Source of the DNA: Phosphoribacter sp037046615
GTDB lineage: Bacteria; Actinomycetota; Actinomycetes; Actinomycetales; Dermatophilaceae
Direction: 5' to 3'
Length of the DNA: 64,000 nt
Assembly (NCBI GenBank): GCA_037046615.1
Contig: JBAOHD010000008.1
Location: 186,001 to 250,000 of the forward strand
How positions within the stretch are numbered: the stretch's first letter is position 1; every line of letters starts with the position of its first letter. The notes beneath the pieces are model-generated. The model did no database searches and had not been told where the DNA came from. It worked only from the letters and a program-made list of their open reading frames with translations. Of this stretch, positions 7,689-14,790 are shown in pieces. A program made the position numbers and the translations under genes.

Positions 7689-8286
7689 GCGGTTCGGTCA
7701 GCCGCGACAGCACAGCAGGATCGAGCAGCTCCGCAAGGCGCGCAGCGTCGAAGTCGTCCTTGGGCCCGGCGTCCCGAAGTGCGTCTGCAACGAGGCTGAG
7801 GTCGCCAACGACCTCCACCAGGTCGGCGATCGTGGCCGCGACCGCCAGCGCAGGGAGACCCTCCACCGTGGTGACGTCGCGGGGATCGAGTGGCCGCTTG
7901 CGATAGCGAATCTCTCCGCGCTGACTCTGGCGTCGTACGGGGCTGAGGAAGTCGAAGCGCTCATCCCACAGGTCGCCGATCTCGTGGATGCGAGCGGCGG
8001 ACGTGCCGGCGAAGACGACGGCGTCGGAGTCGGTTGCTCGACGCTCGTACCCAAGTTGCTTGGGGTTGGTGCTCAGCCACGCCGCCCGGAGTGGATCGAG
8101 GCTATGGCTGGGGGTGGCTGTCGTCTTGTAGACGCCATGCGTGACGCGTTCCAGCAGCCCATCGGCAGCGAGACGGGAGAGATCGAGCCGAGTAACGCCG
8201 AGCGTGCTTGCCTGCGCCGAGGTCACCATGCCCCACTGGTAGGCGGTGATCTGAGCGAGTGCGCGGAGCGCATCCTTCGATCGCAT
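7594..8286 (-). CDS. AbiEi-type antitoxin / transcriptional regulator, C-terminus altered
   Basis: An N-terminal winged-helix segment (ITAYQWGMVTSAQASTLGVT, then LERVTHGVYKT) followed by an AbiEi-like domain (FAGTSAARIHEIGDL, IRYRKRPLDPRDVTTVEGLP, ADLVEVVGD) identifies the antitoxin/repressor of an AbiE system. The start ATG 8286 is supported by a strong AT-rich promoter just upstream. After LLDPAVLSRLTEP the frame runs 30 codons out of register over the toxin gene (VLRRSGLRVGTQRR), so the natural C-terminus has probably been lost in the same deletion that truncated the toxin. AbiEi proteins normally repress their own operon. Confidence 0.65.
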   Translation of the reverse strand: MRSKDALRALAQITAYQWGMVTSAQASTLGVTRLDLSRLAADGLLERVTHGVYKTTATPSHSLDPLRAAWLSTNPKQLGYERRATDSDAVVFAGTSAARIHEIGDLWDERFDFLSPVRRQSQRGEIRYRKRPLDPRDVTTVEGLPALAVAATIADLVEVVGDLSLVADALRDAGPKDDFDAARLAELLDPAVLSRLTEPRVLRRSGLRVGTQRRHRHPCPSALNQVHPRH

Positions 8287-8292
8287 ACTTGG

Positions 8293-8320
8293 ATTGTATC
8301 CCTTGATTGCAACTTTCCAA
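8293..8320 (-). promoter_or_regulatory. Promoter of the AbiE-type operon
   Basis: On the minus strand TTGGAA (8315-8320), 16 bases, TACAAT (8293-8298), 6 bases, ATG 8286. This is a near-consensus sigma-70 promoter giving a leaderless mRNA. The local sequence is much richer in A+T than the host genes, consistent with foreign origin. Confidence 0.55.
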
Positions 8321-8384
8321 GTGATCTGGCGTTCCTGTGGAGCAGCTGATCGAGTTCGCCGGGGCGGGGGTGCGCCTGACGTCC

Positions 8385-8424
8385 CTGCAGCATTTGTACC
8401 CGTTTGCGGGAACAAACGCTGCAG
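8385..8424. repeat. Imperfect 12-bp inverted repeat with nested palindrome
   Basis: CTGCAGCATTTG (8385-8396) and CAAACGCTGCAG (8413-8424) are inverted with one mismatch; the 16-base loop contains CGTTTG that can also pair with CAAACG. It lies between the AbiE promoter and the integrase remnant. It could be an old recombination or protein-binding site. Its role is unknown. Confidence 0.4.
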
Positions 8425-8446
8425 CGCTGGAGATGGAGCAGGTGAC

Positions 8447-8899
8447 CTATCCATCGTCGGGGTCGCTCCCTGCTGCAGTCTCATCATTGTCGTGCCCGAA
8501 CACCGCGTCGATCGTCTTGCGTGTCCGCTCGTTCGAGGTCGGCAGGAGGTGGGTGTAGGTCTCGGCCTGACCCCGGTCGGTTGATCCTAAGGTCACCCAG
8601 GCCCGCGCCAAGTCCTGGGCTCTTGGAGTGGTCGGGAGATCGATGTGGGCGGTAGGTGGTCCAGAGCGTATCGGGGCGAGGGCGACCGACTCCCTGGCTT
8701 GAAGTCGAGCATGTGCGGGATTGGCGTCGATCATCTCGTCGGGAACGTGGATGGAGAGGTTCGTGCCCGTTAGGCGCGCGGCCGCTGGGTAGTTGAAATC
8801 GAAATGGGGGTGCACTGGGTACGCACGACGACGAAAGCGGCGACTGACGCAGGAAGACGTCGAAAGACGTTTCCGCAGGTCAGCCGCCGTTTTCGGCAA
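8447..8899 (-). pseudogene. Tyrosine recombinase (integrase) C-terminal remnant
   Basis: The last 50 or so residues (bases about 8447-8610) read like the C-terminus of a phage-type integrase: LGSTDRGQAETYTHLLP carries the catalytic-tyrosine context ETYTHLLP and is followed by NERTRKTIDAVFG, a standard ending. The usual His/Arg box upstream and the rest of the catalytic domain are not recognisable; the remaining open frame up to 8899 has no clear family content. The remnant lies immediately beside the glnA 3' end, the expected place for the integrase of an element inserted there. Confidence 0.5.
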
Positions 8900-8927
8900 C
8901 TAATGGCAGAGGACGAAAACCCTCGGA

Positions 8928-10359
8928 TCAGATGTCGAAGTACATCTCGAACTCGTGAGGGTGCGGGCGGAAGCGGATCGGGTCGACCTCGTTCTTGCGC
9001 TTCCACTCGATCCACGTCTCGATGAGGTCCTTGGTGAACACGTCACCTTCGAGGAGGTAGTCGTGGTCGGCCTCGAGCGCGATCGAGCACCTCGGGGAGC
9101 GAGCCGGGGACCTGCCTGATCTCGGCGTGCTCCTCCGGGCGGCAGCTCGTAGAGGTCCTTGTCGATCGGGTCCGGCGGCTCGATGCGGTTCTTGATGCCG
9201 TCGAGGCCAGCCATGAGCTGCGCGGCGAAGGCAAGGTAGGGGTTGGCCGACGGGTCCGGGATCCGGAACTCGATGCGCTTGGCCTTGGGCGAGGTGCCGG
9301 CGATCGGGATGCGGATGCACGCCGAGCGGTTGCGGGCCGAGTAGACCAGGTTGACCGGGGCCTCGTAGCCAGGCACGAGGCGGTGGTAGGAGTTGACCGA
9401 CGGGTTGGTGAAGGCCAGCAGCGACGGGCGCGTGCTTAAGCAGGCCGCCGATGTACCACCGCGCGAGATCGGACAGGCCGCCGTAGCCGCTGCTCGTCGT
9501 AGAACAGCGGCTTGCCGTCCTTCCACAGCGACTGGTGGGTGTGCATCCCGGAGCCGTTGTCCCCGAAGATCGGCTTGGGCATGAAGGTGACGGTCTTGCC
9601 GTACTCCCAGGCGGTGTTCTTGATGACGTACTTGAACTTCATCATGTCGTCGCCGGAGTGCAGCAGCGTGTTGAACTTGTAGTTGATCTCCTGCTGGCCG
9701 CCGGAGCCGACCTCGTGGTGCGAGCGCTCGACCTGCAGGCCGACCTCGTCCAGCTTGAGGCACATGGCGTCACGGATGTCGGCGAAGTGGTCGACCGGGG
9801 GCACCGGGAAGTAGCCACCCTTGGTCCGAGGCTTGTAGCCGAGGTTGCCGCCCTCTTCCTCGCGACCGGTGTTCCACGACGGCCGCCATCGAGTCGAGGT
9901 AGTAGAAGCTCTCGTTGGCCGAGGTCTTGAACCGCACGTCGTCGAAGACGAAGAACTCCGCCTCGGCACCGAAGTAGGCCGTGTCGGCGATGCCGGTCGA
10001 CTGCAGGTATGCCTCGGCCTTGGCGGCGATATTGCGCGGGTCACGGCTGTAGGGCTCGTCGGTGAAAGGGTCGACGATCGAGAAGTTCATGATGAGGGTC
10101 TTCTCGGCGCGGAAGGGGTCGAGGTATGCCGTCTTGACGTCGGGGATGCAGCTTCATGTCGGACTCGTGGATCGCCTGGAATCCGCGGATCGACGATCCG
10201 TCGAAGGCCTGGCCGACGGTGAAGAAGTCCTCGTCGACCGACTTCGCGGGCACGTTGAAGTGCTGCATGACGCCCGGGCAGGTCACAGAACCGGATGTCG
10301 ACGAACTTGACATCCTCGTCTTTGATGAACTGCAGGACTTCCTCGGGTGTGTTGAACAA
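8928..10359 (-). CDS. glnA: Glutamine synthetase type I, interrupted by seven apparent +1 shifts
   Basis: Ammonia-assimilating glutamine synthetase. The pieces read continuously against type I GS: FVDIRFCDLPG, VMQHFNVP, AFDGSSIRGFQAIHESDM, SRDPRNIAAKAEAYL, AEAEFFVFDDVRFKTS, GGYFPVPPVDHFADIRDAM, QEINYKFNTLL, GDNGSGMHTHQSLW, NSYHRLVPGYEAPVNLVYS, and the C-terminal HPHEFEMYFDI. The frame changes near 10276, 10148, 9877, 9489, 9426, 9138 and 9079; each is restored by removing one base. The start is TTG 10359 with a full AGGAGG eight bases upstream. A GlnR-type operator lies upstream. As written the gene cannot make an active enzyme; sequencing or assembly error is the favoured explanation. Confidence 0.85.
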
Positions 10360-10431
10360 ACCAACCTCCTACGGTGTGGACCGAGCCGCAGGGCATAAGC
10401 AACTCACGGCTCGGGTGGGGCGTTGCGGATG

Positions 10432-10437
10432 ACGCTA
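10432..10437 (-). promoter_or_regulatory. Probable -10 element of glnA
   Basis: TAGCGT on the minus strand, 11 bases inside the proximal end of the GlnR box, so that the box overlaps the -35 position. Between it and the start codon the leader can form a hairpin from CCGAGCCG (10381-10388) and CGGCTCGG (10407-10414). Confidence 0.35.
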
Positions 10438-10447
10438 CGAGCGCCGG

Positions 10448-10485
10448 ATTTCTCGACCGTTGACCGGATGTTTCACGCGTGTTAC
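10448..10485 (-). promoter_or_regulatory. GlnR-type operator of glnA
   Basis: On the minus strand: GTAAC-N6-GAAAC-N6-TCAAC-N6-GAAAT. The four 5-mers recur at exact 11-base spacing, matching the actinobacterial GlnR pattern gTnAC-n6-GaAAc repeated twice, with one mismatch in each of the last two elements. Position (about 90-125 bases upstream of glnA) and target gene both fit nitrogen control by GlnR. Confidence 0.7.
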
Positions 10486-10596
10486 GTCCTCGACGGGGCC
10501 ACGGCGCTGTGTCCGCTGGCCAACCTATCCGAGCCGGGATGCCACCGACCTGCGCCCGTGGTCAGGGTCACCGACCCGGCTCGTTAGGCTGATGGG

Positions 10597-11058
10597 GTGG
10601 ATCGTCGCGATGTTGCTTCCTGGCTCGATGGCCCCCGTGCGCGCACCATGGCAGCGGGGGAGTATGCCGGTCAGAGCCTCGGCCTCCCAGAGACGGGCCC
10701 TGGCTCGATCGCGCGCTTCGGCCGACGGCTCGTCGCGATCTTCATCGACTGGTCGATGTGCCAGCTCATCGCCTACCTGTTGTTCAAGGTCGAGCTGGGC
10801 CATGGCGGTCCCGGCAGTTTCGTGCCGCTGGCCATCTTCGCGGTCGAAAACATCCTGCTCCTGCCGACGGTCGGGTCGACGGTCGGCCAGCGCATCCTCG
10901 GCATCGGGCTGATGAGCGTCAACGGCCGACCGGCCTCGATCGTGCAGGTGCTGCTGCGCACGTTGCTGTTGTGCCTCGCGATCCCCGCCTTGATCTGGGA
11001 CCGCAACTCACGGGGGCTGCACGACAAGGCCGCCGCGACGGTGCTCGTGCGGCGTTAG
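10597..11058 (+). CDS. RDD-family membrane protein
   Basis: A 153-residue protein with an RDD domain: SIARFGRRLVAIFIDWSMC contains the Arg-Asp signature in the first membrane segment, followed by further hydrophobic segments (AIFAVENILLL, TVGQRILGIGLMSVNG, VLLRTLLLCLAIPALIWD) and the terminal GLHDKAAATVLV typical of the family. GTG 10597 follows TAGGCT (10585-10590) by six bases, suggesting a leaderless mRNA. It is divergent from glnA and convergent with the DUF4191 gene. RDD protein function is not established; transport or stress roles are proposed for the family. Confidence 0.85.
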   Translation: MDRRDVASWLDGPRARTMAAGEYAGQSLGLPETGPGSIARFGRRLVAIFIDWSMCQLIAYLLFKVELGHGGPGSFVPLAIFAVENILLLPTVGSTVGQRILGIGLMSVNGRPASIVQVLLRTLLLCLAIPALIWDRNSRGLHDKAAATVLVRR

Positions 11059-11059
11059 G

Positions 11060-11786
11060 TCAGCGCCCGCGCATCGAACGCCGGTCGACCCGAGCGCGAT
11101 TGGGGTCCATCCCGGCGGGCACGGGCAGCTTGACGCCACCGAGGGCGACGCAAACGCTTCTGCACGACCGCGACGTCGCCCTTGGCGAGGATCGGCCGCA
11201 TCCGCTGGATCCGGCTGGAAAGCTTGCGGATCGGGACGAAGCCTTCGCCGTCCTCGTCACTGATGACAAGGGTCGTGATTGGCACATCCGGCGCGACCCG
11301 TGCGGTCTTCTTGCGCTCCATGGCCAGCAGGCGCTGGGCCTTGACCGTCGGGCCTTCGGCCACCAGGACGATGCCGGGACGTCCCACGGCTCGGTAGATC
11401 ATCGCGGCGTCTGCGACGCCACCTCGTCCGGCTTCCACGGCGACCGGCTGCTGGTCGACGAACCAGCCACCGCGCAGGGACGTCAGGGCAGCACCCGCGG
11501 CGCCGGGTTGGCCGCTCATCCTCGCGTATGCCGCCCGCTCGGCTCGGCGGCTCATGACGAAGGCTGCGGCGAGCAGGGCCACGGGGAAACCCAGGATCGC
11601 GGCATACACCGGCCAGTTGACCGCCCACCCGATGCCGATGATGACGCCCCAGGTGACCACGAAGGCCAGGAGCATCCACCAGCCGATCTTGGGGTCGAGC
11701 TGACGCGACTGCTCGAGGACGGTGCGCAACTGCGCGATCCGTCCCGGCTTCTTCGCGGGTGCCGGGGTGGTCGTGTCCTTGGCCAT
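11060..11786 (-). CDS. DUF4191 membrane protein (one apparent +1 shift near the 3' end)
   Basis: Actinobacterial DUF4191 protein: a short charged N-terminus, two adjacent membrane segments (WWMLLAFVVTWGVIIGIGWA and YAAILGFPVALLAAAFVMS), SRRAERAAY, then a soluble domain. The frame of the main part runs out of the family ending after VVQKRLR, while the next frame gives LGGVKLPVPAGMDPNRARVD and ends at 11060. One extra base in the GGG at 11143-11145 explains this. The ATG at 11786 follows TATCCT (11794-11799) by 7 bases. It begins 5 bases after lipA ends and has followed lipA in the actinobacterial genomes I recall. Function unknown. Confidence 0.75.
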
Positions 11787-11791
11787 GACGG

Positions 11792-12817
11792 TCAGGATAG
11801 TGGCGCGTTCGCCCGGGCGACGACTGCTGCTGCCTCCTGGCGAGCTGGCTCCGCGGCCGCGGCCGCGAGATGTGCGAGATGAGCGGGGATGGGGCGACCC
11901 CAGCGGGTCATCGCCTGCGCCCAGAGGCGGCCAGCGCGGTAGGAGGACCGGACGAGGGGCCCGGCCATGACCCCCTTGAAGCCCATGTCTTCGGCGACCG
12001 CAGACCAGTGGACGAACTCCTCGGGTTTGACCCACCGGTCGATCGGGTGGTGCAGGGGCGAGGGACGCAGGTATTGCGTGATCGTGAGGATGTCGCACCC
12101 AGCGTCGTGCAGGTCGGCGATCGCCTGCTCGATCTCGTGCGCTTCCTCTCCCATCCCGAGGATGAGATTGGACTTGGTCACGAGCTCCGCTTCGCGGGCC
12201 ATCGTGAGCACGCGCAGCGAGGTGTCGTAGGAGAAAGCCGGCCGAATCCGTTTGAAAATCCGCGGGACTGTTTCGAGATTGTGTGCGAACACCTCGGGGC
12301 GGGCGTCGAAGACGCGACCGACCTGTTCGGGTTTGGCCCCGAAATCCGGCGGGAGGATCTCGACGCCGGTCGTCGGGTTGAGTTCGTGGATGAGCCGGAT
12401 GGTGTCGGCGTAAAGCCCCGCAGCACCGTCGGGCTGGTCGTCGCGTGCCACCCCCGTCACGGTGGAATAGCGCAAGCCCATCCGGCGGACCGACTCGGCG
12501 ACCCGTCGAGGCTCGTCGAGATCGAGCGGCTGGGGGCGGCCGGTCGCGATGTCGCAGAAGTCGCAGCGCCGGGTGCAGGTGTCGCCACCGATGAGGAAGG
12601 TCGCCTCGCGGTCTTCCCAGCACTCGAAGATGTTGGGGCAGCCGGCCTCCTGGCAGACCGTGTGCAGGCCTTCACCTTTGACCATCGAGTGGAGCTCGGC
12701 GTAGGCCGGGCCCATTTTCGCGGTCGTCCGGATCCACGCGGGCTTGCGCTCGATCGGGGTTTCGGCGTTGCGCGCCTCGACGCGCAGCAGCTTGCGGCCT
12801 TCGGGAGCGGCAGTCAC
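11792..12817 (-). CDS. lipA: Lipoyl synthase
   Basis: Radical-SAM enzyme that inserts two sulfur atoms into protein-bound octanoyl groups. 341 residues. The auxiliary cluster motif is Cys55, Cys60, Cys66 (CQEAGCPNIFEC) and the radical-SAM motif is CTRRCDFC, Cys81, Cys85, Cys88. Further family blocks are TVTGVARDDQPDG, ILPPDFGAK and TITQYLRPSPLHHPI. The GTG start at 12817 overlaps a GTATGCC repeat. It lies downstream of lipB on the same strand; its product is needed by SucB (17.3 kb) and the glycine cleavage system. Confidence 0.96.
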   Translation of the reverse strand: MTAAPEGRKLLRVEARNAETPIERKPAWIRTTAKMGPAYAELHSMVKGEGLHTVCQEAGCPNIFECWEDREATFLIGGDTCTRRCDFCDIATGRPQPLDLDEPRRVAESVRRMGLRYSTVTGVARDDQPDGAAGLYADTIRLIHELNPTTGVEILPPDFGAKPEQVGRVFDARPEVFAHNLETVPRIFKRIRPAFSYDTSLRVLTMAREAELVTKSNLILGMGEEAHEIEQAIADLHDAGCDILTITQYLRPSPLHHPIDRWVKPEEFVHWSAVAEDMGFKGVMAGPLVRSSYRAGRLWAQAMTRWGRPIPAHLAHLAAAAAEPARQEAAAVVARANAPLS

Positions 12818-12902
12818 GGCATACCTGTCTGTGGAGGGCCTCCGGCGGTGACCGGAGATCGGGGGCCTGGGGCAGCTTCGTCGGTGCGACGTGGGGACAA
12901 GC

Positions 12903-13568
12903 CTACGTCGGGCTCGCGGCGCGCCGGTTGGGCGCCAGGTTCGCGAGCGCCTGGGTGAGGTGTCGCTCGACGACGGGCACCACCTCGGCGACGCGCACCT
13001 CCCGGCCGAGTTCCCTCGACAACGACGTCACCCCGGCACCGACGATGCCGCACGGGATGATGACGTCCGCCCAACTCAAGTCGGGGTTGCAGTTGAACGC
13101 GAAGCCGTGCATCGCGACTTGCCGACTGACCCTGATCCCGATCGCGCCGATCTTGCGATCCGGGCCGTGAGCGTCGGCGTGGATCCACGTCCCACTCTGA
13201 CCATCGACTCGACCGGCGGTGATCCCGAAGTCGGCGCAGACGCCGATCATCATCTCCTCGAGGGCACGGACGTAGGCGACAACGTCGATCGGCGCGGGGA
13301 GTCGCACGATTGGATAGCCGGTGATTTGCCCGGGACCGTGCCAGGTGATCTTGCCGCCCCGGTCGACATCGACGACAGGCGTGCCGTCGGTCGGGCGCTC
13401 GTGGGGCTCGGTCCGCTTCCCCGCGGTATAGACGGGGTCGTGCTCGAGGAGCAAGACGGTGTCGGGCACCTCCCCGGCCACCACCAGGGCGTGCACCCGA
13501 CGTTGCTCGGCCCAGGCCCACTCGTAATCGACAGTGTCCGGGGCGAAACCCAGGTGGACGACGCGCAT
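12903..13568 (-). CDS. lipB: Lipoyl (octanoyl) transferase
   Basis: Transfers octanoate from acyl carrier protein to lipoyl domains, the step before LipA. 221 residues. Visible motifs: LLLEHDPVYTAGKR, GGKITWHGPGQITGYPI with the conserved His and Gly residues, the lysine in RKIGAIGIRVSR, HGFAFN, and the catalytic cysteine in IIPCGIVGAGVTSL. ATG 13568 follows TAGGGT (13576-13581) by 7 bases, a leaderless promoter. lipA follows 85 bases downstream. Confidence 0.95.
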   Translation of the reverse strand: MRVVHLGFAPDTVDYEWAWAEQRRVHALVVAGEVPDTVLLLEHDPVYTAGKRTEPHERPTDGTPVVDVDRGGKITWHGPGQITGYPIVRLPAPIDVVAYVRALEEMMIGVCADFGITAGRVDGQSGTWIHADAHGPDRKIGAIGIRVSRQVAMHGFAFNCNPDLSWADVIIPCGIVGAGVTSLSRELGREVRVAEVVPVVERHLTQALANLAPNRRAASPT

Positions 13569-13653
13569 GGCGGCAACCCTACGCGTCGCGCGCCGGCTAA
13601 TCTCAGGGGTCGAGGTGCACGGGGTGCCTCATCGGTGTTGCGGGAGGGATGCC

Positions 13654-14691
13654 ATGACCAGGGTCGGCCTTGTCGGCTTCGGGATGGCGGGTGCGCTGTT
13701 TCACGCTCCGCTGCTCCGCGCCGCCGGTCTCGAGATCGCGGCCATCTCGACGGCCAACCCCCAGCGTGCCGCCGACGCCCGAGCAGCCGTGCCCACGGCT
13801 CACCTCGTCCCGGATCTCGACGAGTTGCTCGCCGTCCCGCAGCTCGACCTCGTCGTGATCGCCTCTCCCAGTGGGCATCACGTCGACAACGCCCGTGCGA
13901 CCCTGGAGGCCGGTCTGGCTACGGTCGTCGACAAGCCGCTCGCCTGTGACGCCAGCGCCGCGTTGAGCTTGGTGGATCTCTCGGCGGAGCTGGATGTGCC
14001 CCTCACGGTCTTCCAGAACCGCCGCTACGACCCCGAGTTCCGCACGCTTCATCGGCTGGTGGACAGCGCGGAGTTGGGGGAGGTCTATCGCACCGAGTTC
14101 CGGTGGGAGCGGTGGCGCCCCTCACCCCCGAAGCGGTGGCGGGAGCAGCAAACGGCTGAGGGCGGAGGTGGTCTCCTGCTCGACCTGCACACTCATCTCG
14201 TCGATCAGGCGGTGCAGTTGTTTGGCCCGGTCGACTCTGTTTACGCCGAACTCCAGGCTCACACGACCCTGGCAGAGGACGACACGTTCCTGGCCCTGCG
14301 GCATACCTCGGGCGCGGTGACCCACGTCGGGGCCTCGTCGGTGAGCGCCGCCCCGGGACCGCGAATGCGAGTCCTGGCCAGCCGCGGGGCGTATCTCCTG
14401 GGCTCGGCCGGCGATGAGGCGACTGCCTTCCCGGACGCGAATTCCCCTGCAGGACATCACGGGTGGATTGTGAAGGGTGACGTCCGCGAGCCCGTGGCCG
14501 CGGCCGTGAGCGACCCGGCCGACTTCTATCGGCAGGTCGCCGCCGCCCTTGCCTCACCCGATCGCCAAGGCGGTATGCCGGTCGACCCCCGCGACGCGGT
14601 GCATGTGTTGGCCGTCGTCGATGCGGCACGGATCAGCGCACGAGACGGACGAGTCGTCGAGATCCTCACACCGGGGCAGGCGCCCGAGTGA
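13654..14691 (+). CDS. Gfo/Idh/MocA-family oxidoreductase
   Basis: NAD(P)-dependent dehydrogenase-like protein of 345 residues. The Rossmann fold begins at once (VGLVGFGMAGALFHAPLL), followed by VVIASPSGHHVDNARATLEA and the EKP-like VVDKPLACDA containing the conserved Lys-Pro. The C-terminal domain shows FQNRRYDPEF and GGGLLLDLHTHLVDQAVQLFG, as in the Gfo/Idh/MocA family. ATG 13654 with GGGAGG 7 bases upstream is the start. The substrate is probably a sugar or cyclitol; it cannot be told from sequence. Confidence 0.88.
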   Translation: MTRVGLVGFGMAGALFHAPLLRAAGLEIAAISTANPQRAADARAAVPTAHLVPDLDELLAVPQLDLVVIASPSGHHVDNARATLEAGLATVVDKPLACDASAALSLVDLSAELDVPLTVFQNRRYDPEFRTLHRLVDSAELGEVYRTEFRWERWRPSPPKRWREQQTAEGGGGLLLDLHTHLVDQAVQLFGPVDSVYAELQAHTTLAEDDTFLALRHTSGAVTHVGASSVSAAPGPRMRVLASRGAYLLGSAGDEATAFPDANSPAGHHGWIVKGDVREPVAAAVSDPADFYRQVAAALASPDRQGGMPVDPRDAVHVLAVVDAARISARDGRVVEILTPGQAPE

Positions 14692-14790
14692 GGTGGGCTG
14701 CGGAGCTTGTGCGGAGACCGGGTCGGGGCGGTGAGGTCGTCCCTGTGGACAGGCCCGGTGGGGCGACGAGACGCGAGGGAAGATAGGGCT

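Larger units (their letters stand above)
6856..8942. mobile_element. Degraded integrated island at the 3' end of glnA
   Basis: About 2.1 kb bounded by a 15-bp direct repeat, TCAGATGTCGTAGTA (6856-6870) and TCAGATGTCGAAGTA (8928-8942, the last five codons of glnA), one mismatch. It holds an AbiE-type pair and, next to glnA, the remnant of an integrase gene. The 9-mer TGGGTACGC occurs at 6921, 6932 and 8816, close to both ends, like arm-type integrase sites. The GTATGCCG repeat is absent from the whole island. Integration into a gene 3' end by a tyrosine recombinase is inferred; no intact integrase remains. Confidence 0.55.

Noticed and set aside
14707..14790. Upstream extension of the Ser/Thr kinase reading frame
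   Set aside because: No kinase-family content; GTG 14791 lies close to the domain start.
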